Shown: positions 15,704 to 24,439, numbered from the stretch's first letter. The stretch is 26,819 nt of DNA from DATAFF01 sp036257595 (GCA_036257595.1 DATAFF010000012.1:1-26819); one strand, 5' to 3'. The notes: generated from the sequence alone by a model not told the origin. Made by a program: numbers and translations.

Positions 15704-17149
15704 ATGACCTCGGTACAGCTTAAGTTTGAGCGCCGGGGGCAGGTACCGCATAAGGTGGCAGTGCCCGGAAGCGAGGCCATCGGCGAGCGTCCGGCGATTC
15801 CCGCCCTCCCCCTGCTGCTGCCGGTCGAGATCACCAGCCGCGAGCTCGATGCCAAGATCCTGCTCGGCCTGTTTGCCGCCGAGCGCGGCTACGACGTCAT
15901 CGTCGGGCGCAACCAGCCGCTCAAATCGCCGTTGCTGCCCCGTTCCATCTTCCTGTGCAAGAGCGTGCGCCGCTTCCAGTCGGTGAAACCGCCCTTCATT
16001 CTGGGCCATAGCGTGGTGGCCATGGATGAGGAAGGGCTGGTCCGCTTCCCTGACGCCTTCCAGAGCATGCGGCTCGAGACCGAGGTGTTCCACGCCACCC
16101 GGGCGCTTCTCGCCTGGGGTCGCAGCAATGCCGAGCACTGGGCCCGGCTGCCCAATTATGACGGAACGCCGATCTTCGAGACCGGCAATCCGCGCGCTGA
16201 CCTGCTCAGGCCCGAGCTGCGCGGGTTTCATGCTGCAGCCGCCGACGAGCTTGCCGCCCGCCACGGGCCCTTCGTCCTCGTCAACACCAACTTCTCGATC
16301 GTCAACCACTTCACCCCGGGCTTCAATCCCGTCAAGCCCACCAAGAACGTGCCGCTCGCGGTGTTCCAGCAGGCCGCCAGCGGCCTTGCGCAACACAAGA
16401 CCGCCTTGATGGCCGAGTTTTGCGCCCTCGTGCCGCGGCTCGCCGCCGCCATCGCCCCGCTCAAGCTGATCGTCCGCCCGCACCCGTCCGAGAATCATGA
16501 GCCCTGGCATGACGTTGTGCGCGAAATTCCCAATGCCGAGGTGGTGTTCGAGGGTGGCGTCGTCCCCTGGCTGATGGCGGCGAGCTGCGTCGTCCACAAT
16601 GGCTGCACCAGCGCCATCGAGGCCCGCGTCCTCGGCACTCCCGCCATCGCCTTCCGCCCGGTCCGCTCCGCCGCCTGCGATCTCGAGCTGCCCAACGCCG
16701 TCAGCATCGAATGCGGAACGGCGGATCAGGTCATCGACTGCGCCCGCACGGCGCTCGGCGGCAGAAATCCCGAGCTCGCCAAGGGCTTGCCCGTCCCGGA
16801 GCTCCTGCAGCACCACATCGCCAATCTCGATGGTGCCTTCGCCTGCGAACGCATCCTCGCTGCCCTGGAGCGGAGCCGCGAGGCGCTGCTGGCGCCGCCG
16901 CCGCCGCGCCGGCTCAAGGACCGCGCCTTCCGCATCCTGTCCTATGGGCTTGGCGAGCTTGGCCGACGCTTCCCGGTGACCGAGCGGTTGCAATATATCA
17001 AGCACGTTTTTCCGGGCATGCCGGCCGCCGAGATCTTCGACAAGGTGGCGCTGGTCCAGCGCCTGCTCGACAGGTTCCACGATATCGAGGTCAGCGCCCT
17101 TCGCGATGATGCGGTTCGTTTCCGCAAAGCCTCCGGGCACGATGGCTGA
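15704..17149 (+). CDS. Surface carbohydrate biosynthesis protein (GT-B-like), copy 1
   Basis: 481 residues, no signal peptide or membrane segment. It resembles the 'surface carbohydrate biosynthesis protein' family, related to CDP-glycerol glycerophosphotransferase and capsule-type GT-B enzymes. Motifs shared with the next gene are LLLPVEITSRELDAK, VVAMDEEGLVRF, TGNPRADLLRPELR, VNTNFSIVNHF, RPHPSE (258-263) and HNGCTSAIEA (298-307). The last two resemble donor-binding motifs of these enzymes. It probably transfers or polymerises a sugar or polyol unit of a surface glycan; acceptor and donor are unknown. ATG 15704 has GGAAGAG upstream (15693-15699). The first 35 residues have no counterpart in copy 2, so a later start is possible. 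Its 3' end overlaps copy 2 by 8 bases. Confidence 0.75.
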   Translation: MTSVQLKFERRGQVPHKVAVPGSEAIGERPAIPALPLLLPVEITSRELDAKILLGLFAAERGYDVIVGRNQPLKSPLLPRSIFLCKSVRRFQSVKPPFILGHSVVAMDEEGLVRFPDAFQSMRLETEVFHATRALLAWGRSNAEHWARLPNYDGTPIFETGNPRADLLRPELRGFHAAAADELAARHGPFVLVNTNFSIVNHFTPGFNPVKPTKNVPLAVFQQAASGLAQHKTALMAEFCALVPRLAAAIAPLKLIVRPHPSENHEPWHDVVREIPNAEVVFEGGVVPWLMAASCVVHNGCTSAIEARVLGTPAIAFRPVRSAACDLELPNAVSIECGTADQVIDCARTALGGRNPELAKGLPVPELLQHHIANLDGAFACERILAALERSREALLAPPPPRRLKDRAFRILSYGLGELGRRFPVTERLQYIKHVFPGMPAAEIFDKVALVQRLLDRFHDIEVSALRDDAVRFRKASGHDG

Positions 17150-18470
17150 CCGCCGGACGCTGCTGCTGCCGGTGGTGATCGGCAAGCGTGAGCTCGACGC
17201 CAATCTCCTGCTGGGGCTGCTTGCCTCGGAAGCCGGTTATCGCGTCCTCATCGGCCTCAGGCACAGCATCGACAACACGCCACGCTATGGCGAGGCCCTC
17301 TATCTCGCCAAGAATGTCCGCCAGAACTTCGTCATGGACCGGCCCGTCGCCCAGGGCCACGCCGTCGTCGCCATGGACGAGGAGGGGCTGGTGCGCTTCC
17401 CCGCCCACGTCCAGACGGTGCGCTACCAGGCGCGCTCCATGAGCCTGCCGCGGCTACTCTTCGCCTGGGGCGACGACAATGCCGATTATTGGCGCCGCTC
17501 CCCCTATTATCGCGGCAGCCCGATCGTTCTCACCGGCAACCCGCGGGCCGACCTGCTCCGGCCCGAGCTTCGCGATTTCTATCGCAGCGAGGCCGAGGCG
17601 ATCCGCCGCGAATTCGGTTCCTTCGTGCTCTTCAACACCAACTTCTCGCTGGTCAACCACTTCCGCCCGCGCCATCGCTCCTTCCGCAAGCCGGGCTTGG
17701 GCCGCCGCGACTTCGACACGGTGTGGTCCGGCCTTGCGGCCCATAAGCGCGCGCTGATGCAGGGTTTCGTCGACCTTGTTCCGAACCTCGCCCGGGCGAT
17801 CGCCCCGAACCGGCTGGTGATCCGCCCTCACCCTTCGGAGAATGCCGCGGTCTGGCGAGAGGCAGCGGCGTCGTCCACCAACACCGCCGTGGTGCATCGC
17901 GGAGCCGTGGTGCCATGGCTCATGGCGACCACGGCGGTGCTCCACAATGGCTGCACCAGCGCCGTCGAGACGGCGCTTCTCGGACGCACCGCCTATGCCT
18001 ACCAGCCGGTGCGCTCGGCGGAGTTCGACCTCGACCTGCCCAATGCGGTGAGCAGCGCCTTCGATCGGGCCGACGATCTTATCGTCGCCATCAATGACGG
18101 CCTCGGCACCTGCCGGGGCAAATCCGGGAGACCGGCGCGCGAAGCGCTGTTGCGGCATGTGGCGAGCCTGACAGGACCGCTGGCCAGCGAGCGGATCATC
18201 GCCGCGCTTCGCGATCACGCCGGGCTTCTCGAGGAGGATCGCCCGCCCCCCTGGCGCAGCCGCCTGGTCTCGGCCGGCAGCGTCGTCCTCGATGCCGTGA
18301 TCTCCCGCACCACCGAGCGCCGCTACAACGCCCATATTTTCCCTGATCTTGATCGCTCGGCAATCACGGCGCGCATCGCGAAGATCATGCAGCTTCTTGG
18401 CAAGACCTACAAAGTCCGGGTTGATCTGCTGTCGAACGAGGTGTTTCAGCTTCAGGTTGAGGGGGCTTGA
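17142..18470 (+). CDS. Surface carbohydrate biosynthesis protein (GT-B-like), copy 2
   Basis: 442 residues, a paralogue of the preceding gene along its whole length: LLLPVVIGKRELDANLLLG, VVAMDEEGLVRF, LTGNPRADLLRPELR, NTNFSLVNHF, RPHPSE (228-233), HNGCTSAVET (268-277) and a similar C-terminal AHIFPDLDRSAITARIAKIMQLL. ATG 17142 overlaps the previous stop and begins at the conserved first strand; an upstream ATG at 17106 is less likely. Tandem divergence of two such proteins suggests they add successive or different residues of the same glycan. A 145-base gap follows before the Gfo/Idh gene. Confidence 0.75.
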   Translation: MADRRTLLLPVVIGKRELDANLLLGLLASEAGYRVLIGLRHSIDNTPRYGEALYLAKNVRQNFVMDRPVAQGHAVVAMDEEGLVRFPAHVQTVRYQARSMSLPRLLFAWGDDNADYWRRSPYYRGSPIVLTGNPRADLLRPELRDFYRSEAEAIRREFGSFVLFNTNFSLVNHFRPRHRSFRKPGLGRRDFDTVWSGLAAHKRALMQGFVDLVPNLARAIAPNRLVIRPHPSENAAVWREAAASSTNTAVVHRGAVVPWLMATTAVLHNGCTSAVETALLGRTAYAYQPVRSAEFDLDLPNAVSSAFDRADDLIVAINDGLGTCRGKSGRPAREALLRHVASLTGPLASERIIAALRDHAGLLEEDRPPPWRSRLVSAGSVVLDAVISRTTERRYNAHIFPDLDRSAITARIAKIMQLLGKTYKVRVDLLSNEVFQLQVEGA

Positions 18471-18512
18471 CCGACTGATACCGGCGCGATCGCCAGACTC
18501 ATGGGGCAAATT

Positions 18513-18539
18513 CGCCCGAATTAGTTTACTTGTCGGGCG
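18513..18539. repeat. Inverted repeat in the gap before the Gfo/Idh gene
   Basis: CGCCCGA (18513-18519) and TCGGGCG (18533-18539) are perfect 7-bp complements around a 13-base AT-rich loop. It may be a terminator-like hairpin after copy 2 or an operator for the downstream genes. The rest of 18471-18615 shows no gene; I do not see a convincing promoter. Confidence 0.4.
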
Positions 18540-18615
18540 GGAGAGTCCAAAAATCGCTATCGGGAGATGAGGTCGCGGGCCTTTACGGGGCGCGGCCGGA
18601 CGGTGGGCAGGGGAA

Positions 18616-19710
18616 ATGATGTTCCGCATCAAGATCGTCGGTGCCGGCTCGATCGGCAATCACATCGCTCATGCCGCGGTGAGCCGCGGCTGGCAGGTGA
18701 CGCTCACCGATATCGATCCCGCCGCCCTCGAGCGCACCCGGTCTTCCACCTATCCTGGCCGCTATGGTGCCTGGAATGACGCCATTCTCCTCAAGGACTC
18801 GCGTGCCGCCTTGGGCGACAAGGCCGACGTGGTGTTCATCGGCACGCCGCCCGACACCCATATCGCCCTTGCCAATGCCGAGCTTGATGCCGCGCCGCCA
18901 CGCGCCCTTCTGATCGAGAAGCCGCTTTGCGGACCCGACCTCAAGGGTTGCGCGGCGCTCCTTGCCCGGACCCGGCGAATGGGCATCTTCGCCGGCGTCG
19001 GCTACAACCACACGCTCACCGCCAACACCCTGCGCGCCGAGGAGCTGCTGCGAACCGGCGCGACCGGACCGGTCGTCGCCATCTCGGCACGGACCCGCGA
19101 GCATTGGGGTGGCATCTTCAAGGCCCATCCCTGGCTCTCCGGCCCCGCCGACAGCTATCTCGGCTTTGCCGCGAGAGGTGGCGGTGCTGCCGGCGAGCAT
19201 TCGCACGGCATCAACATCTGGCAGCACTTCGCCAATGCCGTCGGTGCCGGCAAGGTTCACGAGGTGACCGGCCTGCTCGATATGGTCGAGGACGGCAAGG
19301 TCAGTTACGACCGGCTGGTGCTGGCCGGCTTCAGAACCGTCGAGGGGCTGATCGGCGAGGTGATCCAGGACGTGGTCACCGCGCCTCCGGAGAAGCTCTG
19401 CCGTATCCAGGGGCGCGACGGCTTCGTCGAATGGCGGGTCAACCACAAGCCGGGTTTCGACGCGGTGATTTCCGGCGACGGCGAGCGCTCCGAGGAGCAG
19501 CTCCTGGCCAAGACGCGCGCCGACGACTTCAAGACCGAGATCGAGCATCTCGAAGCGATCCTCGACGGCAAGCGCCAGGACTCGCCGATCGCTCTCGAGC
19601 GCGGCCTCGATACGATGCTCGTCATCGCAGCGATTTTCCGCTCGCATGCCACCGGCCGCAAGGTCCGGATCGACTGGTCTGCGGGCCATGTCCCGGATGC
19701 TTTGCACTGA
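18616..19710 (+). CDS. Gfo/Idh/MocA-family sugar oxidoreductase
   Basis: 364 residues. The N-terminal Rossmann fold has GAGSIGNH (about 9-16), FIGTPPDTH and the family hallmark EKP (101-103). The C-terminal alpha/beta domain follows, with GGAAGEHSHGINIWQHF carrying likely catalytic histidines (H195, H197). It uses NAD(P) to oxidise or reduce a hydroxyl of a sugar or nucleotide sugar. Directly upstream of a NeuB-type synthase it probably prepares or modifies the glycan precursor, but the substrate is not evident. ATG 18616 follows GCAGGGGAA; the adjacent ATG at 18619 is equivalent. The TGA stop overlaps the ribosome site of the next gene (11-base gap). Confidence 0.85.
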   Translation: MMFRIKIVGAGSIGNHIAHAAVSRGWQVTLTDIDPAALERTRSSTYPGRYGAWNDAILLKDSRAALGDKADVVFIGTPPDTHIALANAELDAAPPRALLIEKPLCGPDLKGCAALLARTRRMGIFAGVGYNHTLTANTLRAEELLRTGATGPVVAISARTREHWGGIFKAHPWLSGPADSYLGFAARGGGAAGEHSHGINIWQHFANAVGAGKVHEVTGLLDMVEDGKVSYDRLVLAGFRTVEGLIGEVIQDVVTAPPEKLCRIQGRDGFVEWRVNHKPGFDAVISGDGERSEEQLLAKTRADDFKTEIEHLEAILDGKRQDSPIALERGLDTMLVIAAIFRSHATGRKVRIDWSAGHVPDALH

Positions 19711-19721
19711 GGAGGCTTTCC

Positions 19722-21254
19722 GTGCTGGACAGACAAGGCTTCACCGACCTGTTCGTCTACGACCTCGCCAACAATCACCAGGGCGACCTTCCCTATGCCA
19801 AGGAGATCGTCGCCGCTGTCGGCAAGGTCAATCGCGATGCCGCTGTGCGCGGCGCCCTCAAATTCCAGTTCCGCCAGCTCGACACCTTCATCCACCCCGA
19901 CTACCAGTTGCGCACCGACTTCAAATATGTGAAGCGCTTCAAGGAGACGAAGCTCGACATGAACGCCTTCGCCGATCTTGCGCAGTCGGTGCGCAAGGCG
20001 GGGCTTCTCACCATGTGCACGCCATTCGACGAGGAGTCCGTCGACATCATTTGCGACATGGGTCTCGACATCATCAAGGTCGCGAGCTGCTCGGCCGACG
20101 ACCGGCCGCTCCTCGAAAAAGTCGTGACGTCGCGCAAGCCCGTGGTGGTGTCGACGGCGGGGCTGCGCACCGACGAGATCGACTGGCTCGTCAACTTCCT
20201 GGAAAGCGAGCGCGTCGAATTCGCCCTCATGCACTGCGTCGCGCTCTATCCGACTCCCGACGACAAGCTCCAGCTCAACCAGATCGGCCAGATGATCGAG
20301 CGTTACCGCAATGTGCCGATCGGCTGGTCGACCCACGAGAACCAGGACAATGTCGCAGCCATCCAGATCGCCTACGCCAAGGGCGCCCGGCTGTTCGAGC
20401 GCCATGTCGGCCTGAATGACGGCCGCTATCCGCTGAACGCCTATTCATCGACGCCCGACCAGCTCAAGGCCTGGATTGCCGCCTGGAAGGCCGCGCGCTC
20501 GATGCTCGGCAATGAGGAGCGCGCCCCCACCTCGCCGGCCGAGCGCCAGACGCTGACCGAGCTGAAGCGCGGCGCCTATGTCCGCCGCGGCGTCAAGGCT
20601 GGCGAGACCATCACCGCCCGCGACGTGTTCTTCGCCATGCCGGTCCAGGAGGCTCAGCTGCTCAGCGGCAATTGGCGGCCCGGGCTTGTCGCCGACCGCG
20701 ACTACCCCGGCAATGCGCCATTGTCGGCGAGCCTCGCCGGGCAGGGTGTCGGCGACGAGCAGCTCGTCTATCAGATCATGCTGCAGGTCCGCGGCATGCT
20801 GAACAAGGCCAACATCCACATCAACGAGGATGCCGAGATCGAGATCTCGCACCATTTCGGCCTGCGGCGCTTCCGTGAATATGGCGCCGTCATCGTCACC
20901 TGCATCAACCGGCAATATGCCAAGAAGCTGGTGATCCAACTGCCGCGGCAGAAGCATCCCTATCACTTCCACAAGCAGAAGGAGGAGACCTTCCAGCTCC
21001 TCGATGGCGACCTCGAGATCGTGAAGGACGGCGCCCGCACCTCGATGCGCGTTGGCGACACCTTCCTCGTTGCGCCCGGCGAGTGGCACAAGTTCCACAC
21101 CCTTGACGGCTGTGTCTTCGAGGAGATTTCGACCACCCATCACAACAACGATTCCTTCTATGAGGATCCGGATATTGCCCGGCTCGACCGCAGTCATCGC
21201 AAGACCAAGGTCGACAACTGGCTCGCCTATTTCCGCACCCGGCATGCGCTCTGA
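19722..21254 (+). CDS. neuB: NeuB-type nonulosonate synthase fused to SAF and cupin domains
   Basis: 510 residues. A NeuB TIM barrel (about 8-260) contains DLANNHQGD (14-22), KFQFRQ, TPFDEESVD, KVASCSADDRPLL, MHCVALYPTP and GWSTHEN (H205). A SAF/antifreeze-like domain (about 282-345) begins KRGAYVRRGVKAGE. The third part is a cupin (about 395-480) with HxH-x3-E ligands H415, H417, E421 and H456 in PGEWHKFH. Family members condense PEP with an N-acyl-hexosamine to give a nine-carbon sugar acid (sialic, legionaminic or pseudaminic type). The usual Glu of E-I-x-x-N-H-N-G is Asp14. The GTG start at 19722 is fixed by AGGAGG 6 bases upstream. The symbol denotes the family, not a proven sialate product. 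Confidence 0.87.
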   Translation: MLDRQGFTDLFVYDLANNHQGDLPYAKEIVAAVGKVNRDAAVRGALKFQFRQLDTFIHPDYQLRTDFKYVKRFKETKLDMNAFADLAQSVRKAGLLTMCTPFDEESVDIICDMGLDIIKVASCSADDRPLLEKVVTSRKPVVVSTAGLRTDEIDWLVNFLESERVEFALMHCVALYPTPDDKLQLNQIGQMIERYRNVPIGWSTHENQDNVAAIQIAYAKGARLFERHVGLNDGRYPLNAYSSTPDQLKAWIAAWKAARSMLGNEERAPTSPAERQTLTELKRGAYVRRGVKAGETITARDVFFAMPVQEAQLLSGNWRPGLVADRDYPGNAPLSASLAGQGVGDEQLVYQIMLQVRGMLNKANIHINEDAEIEISHHFGLRRFREYGAVIVTCINRQYAKKLVIQLPRQKHPYHFHKQKEETFQLLDGDLEIVKDGARTSMRVGDTFLVAPGEWHKFHTLDGCVFEEISTTHHNNDSFYEDPDIARLDRSHRKTKVDNWLAYFRTRHAL

Positions 21255-21283
21255 CCGGCGCATCAGCACGTCTGGAGCGGTCG

Positions 21284-21997
21284 ATGCTGGCTGACCGCCG
21301 CATCCTCGCCGTGGTGCCGGCCCGCGGCGGCTCGACCGGCATCAAGCTCAAGAACCTGCGCACCGTCGGCGGCGTGCCGCTGGTGGTGCTGGCGGCCCGC
21401 ATCGCCGTGGAAACGCCGTTCATCGATCGGGCAGTCCTGTCGACCGACCATCCCGGGATCGCCGAAGCGGGCAGGGAGGCCGGCCTTGCCGTGCCCTTCA
21501 TGCGGCCGGAGGCGCTTTCTGGACCGCGCGTCGCCGATTGGGACGTGCTGGTCCATGCCCTGACCGAGATGGAGCGACTGGACGGCGTGCGCTACGACAT
21601 CATGGTGATGTTGCAGCCGACCTCCCCGGGTCGCCGCGTCGAGCATGTGCGCTCGACTGTCGAGAAGCTCGTCGAGGGCGATTATGACGCGGTCTGGACG
21701 GTGAGCGAGACCGACAGCAAGGCCCATCCGCTCAAGCAGCTGACCATCGATCCGCAGGGCCATCTCGATTATTACGACCCTGCCGGCGCCTGCATCGTCG
21801 CCCGCCAGCAGCTCGAGCCGGTCTATCACCGCAATGGCATCGCCTATGCCATCACCCGCCACTGCCTGCTCGAGCAGAAATCCATCAAGGGCGCCCGGAC
21901 CGGCGCCGTCATCATCGAGGACAGGTTGGTCAACATCGATACCGAATTCGATCTCGTCCTCGCCAATTTCCTGGCAAAAGAGCTGAGCAAGAGTTAG
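21284..21997 (+). CDS. neuA: Acylneuraminate cytidylyltransferase-like protein (NeuA family)
   Basis: 237 residues with the single nucleotidyltransferase fold of CMP-NeuAc synthetases. The N-terminal nucleotide-binding loop is VVPARGGSTGIKLKN (10-24), followed by STDHPGIA, MLQPTSP, the substrate region YHRNGIAYAI and a C-terminal NIDTEFDL typical of the family. It should activate the product of the preceding synthase with CTP. Oddly, the usual loop is ARGGSKG; here Thr18 replaces the lysine, although K21 and K23 follow closely. Activity or nucleotide choice may differ. ATG 21284 has GGAG 7 bases upstream. The gap to the synthase is 29 bases, clearly one operon. Confidence 0.85.
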   Translation: MLADRRILAVVPARGGSTGIKLKNLRTVGGVPLVVLAARIAVETPFIDRAVLSTDHPGIAEAGREAGLAVPFMRPEALSGPRVADWDVLVHALTEMERLDGVRYDIMVMLQPTSPGRRVEHVRSTVEKLVEGDYDAVWTVSETDSKAHPLKQLTIDPQGHLDYYDPAGACIVARQQLEPVYHRNGIAYAITRHCLLEQKSIKGARTGAVIIEDRLVNIDTEFDLVLANFLAKELSKS

Positions 21998-22080
21998 CGC
22001 TGGATTTCTACCGAAGGTTTACGATACATCCTCGAGACGCCGGCAGATTGCCCAGGGACGGCGGCCGCGAGGAGACCAGG

Positions 22081-23430
22081 ATGAGCAGACAATTGGACAC
22101 CGGCGCGCTTGATCGGCTGGCGCATCGCATCACCGAGCGCGAAGCGGTGGTCGGGGTGATCGGGCTCGGCTATGTCGGCCTGCCTCTCGCCGTCGCCATT
22201 GCCCGCGCCGGATATACTGCCATCGGACTCGATATCGACCCGGAGAAGCCGCAGCATATTGCCGAGGGCCGATCCTATATCGGCGCGGTGATGAGCGGCG
22301 ACCTCAAGGCGCTGGTGGCCGCCGGCCGCCTTTCCGCCACCACCGATTTCGCCGCGCTCGAGCACTGCGACGTGATCGTGATCTGCGTGCCGACGCCCCT
22401 CACCCGGCACCGCACCCCCGATCTCTCCTATATCGAGGCGACGGCTCAGACCATCGCCAGGCATTTGCGGCCGGGACAGCTCGTCATCCTCGAATCGACC
22501 ACCTATCCCGGAACGACTCGCGAGGTGGTTCAACCGGTCCTCGAAGGCCGCGGCCTCGAGGCGGGCCGGGACTTTCTTCTCGGCTATTCGCCGGAGCGCG
22601 AGGACCCCGGCAACCCGAGCTTCGAGACCGCATCGATACCGAAGGTCGTCTCGGGACTTGGCGCGCGGGCATCGGAGCTGGTCGCCGACTTCTACGGCCG
22701 CGTCGTCGATCGCGTCGTTCCGGTGCCCTCTTGCGAGATCGCCGAAGCCGTGAAAATAACCGAGAACATTTTCCGCGCAGTGAACATTGCGCTCGCCAAT
22801 GAGCTCAAGATGATCTTCGACGCCATGGGGATCGATGTCTGGCAGGTCATCGATGCCGCCAAGACCAAGCCTTTCGGTTACATGCCCTTCTACCCGGGGC
22901 CTGGCCTCGGCGGTCACTGTATCCCAATCGACCCCTATTACCTTGCCTGGAAATCGCGCGAGTTCGAGGTGCCGACCCGCTTCATCGAGCTTGCCGGCGA
23001 GATCAACACCCACATGCCCTTCTATGTGGTGCGGCGTCTCGAGGAGGCGCTCGACCGCACCGCCGGCACCGCCCTCGGCGCCGCGCGCATCCTGCTGATC
23101 GGTCTCGCCTACAAGAAGAATGTTGCCGATATCCGCGAGAGCCCCTCGCTCAAGCTGGTCGCGCTGCTCGAGCGGCGCGGTGCCCGGGTGTCCTACCACG
23201 ATCCTTACGTTCCGACGGTGCCGGTGACTCGCGAGCATTCCGAGCTCGGGGGCCGAGCCAGCGTGCCGCTGGATGCTGCCGCGATCGCGGCCCATGATGC
23301 GGTGCTGGTGGCGACCGACCATGACAATATCGATTATCCACTCATCGCCGCCCATGCACGCCTGATCGTCGATACGCGAAACGTCTTCGCGCGCCTCGGC
23401 TTGCCGACCGGCCACATTGTGAAGGGCTGA
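22081..23430 (+). CDS. UDP-N-acetylhexosamine 6-dehydrogenase (WbpA/WecC/TuaD family)
   Basis: 449 residues. The NAD-binding GLGYVGLPL (28-36), the central-domain lysine in AVKITENIFRAVNIALANE (K225), the catalytic cysteine C280 in PGPGLGGHCIPIDPYYL and the C-terminal UDP-binding region with GLAYKKNVADIRESPS are all intact. It oxidises C6 of UDP-GlcNAc, UDP-ManNAc or a related UDP-sugar to the uronic acid in two NAD+-dependent steps. The GHCIPIDPYYLAWK form is closest to the WbpA/UDP-GlcNAc group, but the substrate is not certain. ATG 22081 follows GAGGAG by 6 bases. The next gene starts 4 bases after its stop. Confidence 0.9.
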   Translation: MSRQLDTGALDRLAHRITEREAVVGVIGLGYVGLPLAVAIARAGYTAIGLDIDPEKPQHIAEGRSYIGAVMSGDLKALVAAGRLSATTDFAALEHCDVIVICVPTPLTRHRTPDLSYIEATAQTIARHLRPGQLVILESTTYPGTTREVVQPVLEGRGLEAGRDFLLGYSPEREDPGNPSFETASIPKVVSGLGARASELVADFYGRVVDRVVPVPSCEIAEAVKITENIFRAVNIALANELKMIFDAMGIDVWQVIDAAKTKPFGYMPFYPGPGLGGHCIPIDPYYLAWKSREFEVPTRFIELAGEINTHMPFYVVRRLEEALDRTAGTALGAARILLIGLAYKKNVADIRESPSLKLVALLERRGARVSYHDPYVPTVPVTREHSELGGRASVPLDAAAIAAHDAVLVATDHDNIDYPLIAAHARLIVDTRNVFARLGLPTGHIVKG

Positions 23431-23434
23431 AGCG

Positions 23435-24439
23435 ATGACAGTGCTGGTGACCGGTGCCGCAGGCTTCATCGGCTTTCATCTCTGCGACCGGCTCTTGCGT
23501 GACGGCATCCCGGTGGTCGGGCTCGACGACCTCACCCCCTATTACGACGTCTCCCTCAAGGAGGGGCGTCGCCATGTGCTGAAGGAGCGCCATGGCGTCG
23601 AGATCGAGATCGTCGATGTCGCGGACAAGGACAAGCTTCATTCCGTCTGGCAGCGAGCGAGGCCCGACCAGGTGTTCCATCTCGCTGCCCAGGCCGGCGT
23701 CCGCTACAGCCTGGAAAATCCCGGCGCCTATGTCGACAGCAATCTTCGCGGCTTCGCCAATGTGCTCGAATGCTGCCGTGAGCTCCCGCCGCAGCACTTG
23801 CTTTATGCATCGTCGAGCTCGGTCTATGGCGCCAATCCGGTTCCCTGGTCCGAGCACCAGCCAACCGACCATCCGGTGTCCTTCTATGCCGCCACCAAGA
23901 AGGCCAACGAGGTCATGGCCCATAGCTACGCCGCCCTCTTCGGATTTCCCGCGACCGGCTTGCGCTTTTTCACCGTCTATGGCGAATGGGGGCGCCCCGA
24001 CATGGCCTTCTTCAAATTCGCCGATGCCATCACGCGGGGCACTGCCGTCGAGCTTTACAATGACGGCCGCTCGACGCGCGACTTCACCTATGTGAGCGAT
24101 GCTGTGGAGGCCGTGGTCCGGATCGCTCGGCATCCGCCATCGGCCACAACCGATCCTCGTGGCTTGATCGATCCGGCGGGGAGCCCGGTGGCGCCCCATC
24201 GGGTGATCAACATCGCCTCCGGGCGGCGGGTCACGCTCACCGAATTTGTCGACGCGATCGCCGCCGCGCTGGAGCGACGCCCCGAGATCCGCCTGCGCGG
24301 GATGATGCCGGGCGACGTCGCCGATACCTGGGGAGACGTGACGCTCCTCAAGGCCCTCACCGGCTATGTTCCGGACACCCCGTTGATCGCCGGAATCGAC
24401 CGATTTGCTCGCTGGTACGAGCAGACCTACGCGAGCTGA
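23435..24439 (+). CDS. NAD-dependent UDP-uronate 4-epimerase-like protein
   Basis: 334 residues, extended SDR fold. The NAD-binding TGAAGFIG (about 6-13), SSSSVYG and YxxxK at Y151/K155 (FYAATKKANE), RSTRDFTYVSDAVEAV, and a C-terminal domain match the CapI/LspL UDP-glucuronate 4-epimerase type. Following a UDP-sugar dehydrogenase it most likely converts the uronic acid to its C4 epimer, like WbpP/CapI pairs. The usual VYGPWGRPDMA appears as VYGEWGRPDMA. It is the last gene of the glycan cluster. A weak palindrome (GGCTTCTGAAGCC, 24453-24465) follows its stop and could be a terminator. Confidence 0.87.
   Translation: MTVLVTGAAGFIGFHLCDRLLRDGIPVVGLDDLTPYYDVSLKEGRRHVLKERHGVEIEIVDVADKDKLHSVWQRARPDQVFHLAAQAGVRYSLENPGAYVDSNLRGFANVLECCRELPPQHLLYASSSSVYGANPVPWSEHQPTDHPVSFYAATKKANEVMAHSYAALFGFPATGLRFFTVYGEWGRPDMAFFKFADAITRGTAVELYNDGRSTRDFTYVSDAVEAVVRIARHPPSATTDPRGLIDPAGSPVAPHRVINIASGRRVTLTEFVDAIAAALERRPEIRLRGMMPGDVADTWGDVTLLKALTGYVPDTPLIAGIDRFARWYEQTYAS

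Noticed and set aside
18927..19721. N-terminal extension of the NeuB-type protein over the Gfo/Idh gene
   Set aside because: The extension is an Arg/Pro-rich shadow of the oxidoreductase frame; GTG 19722 has a strong AGGAGG site and starts at the domain edge.
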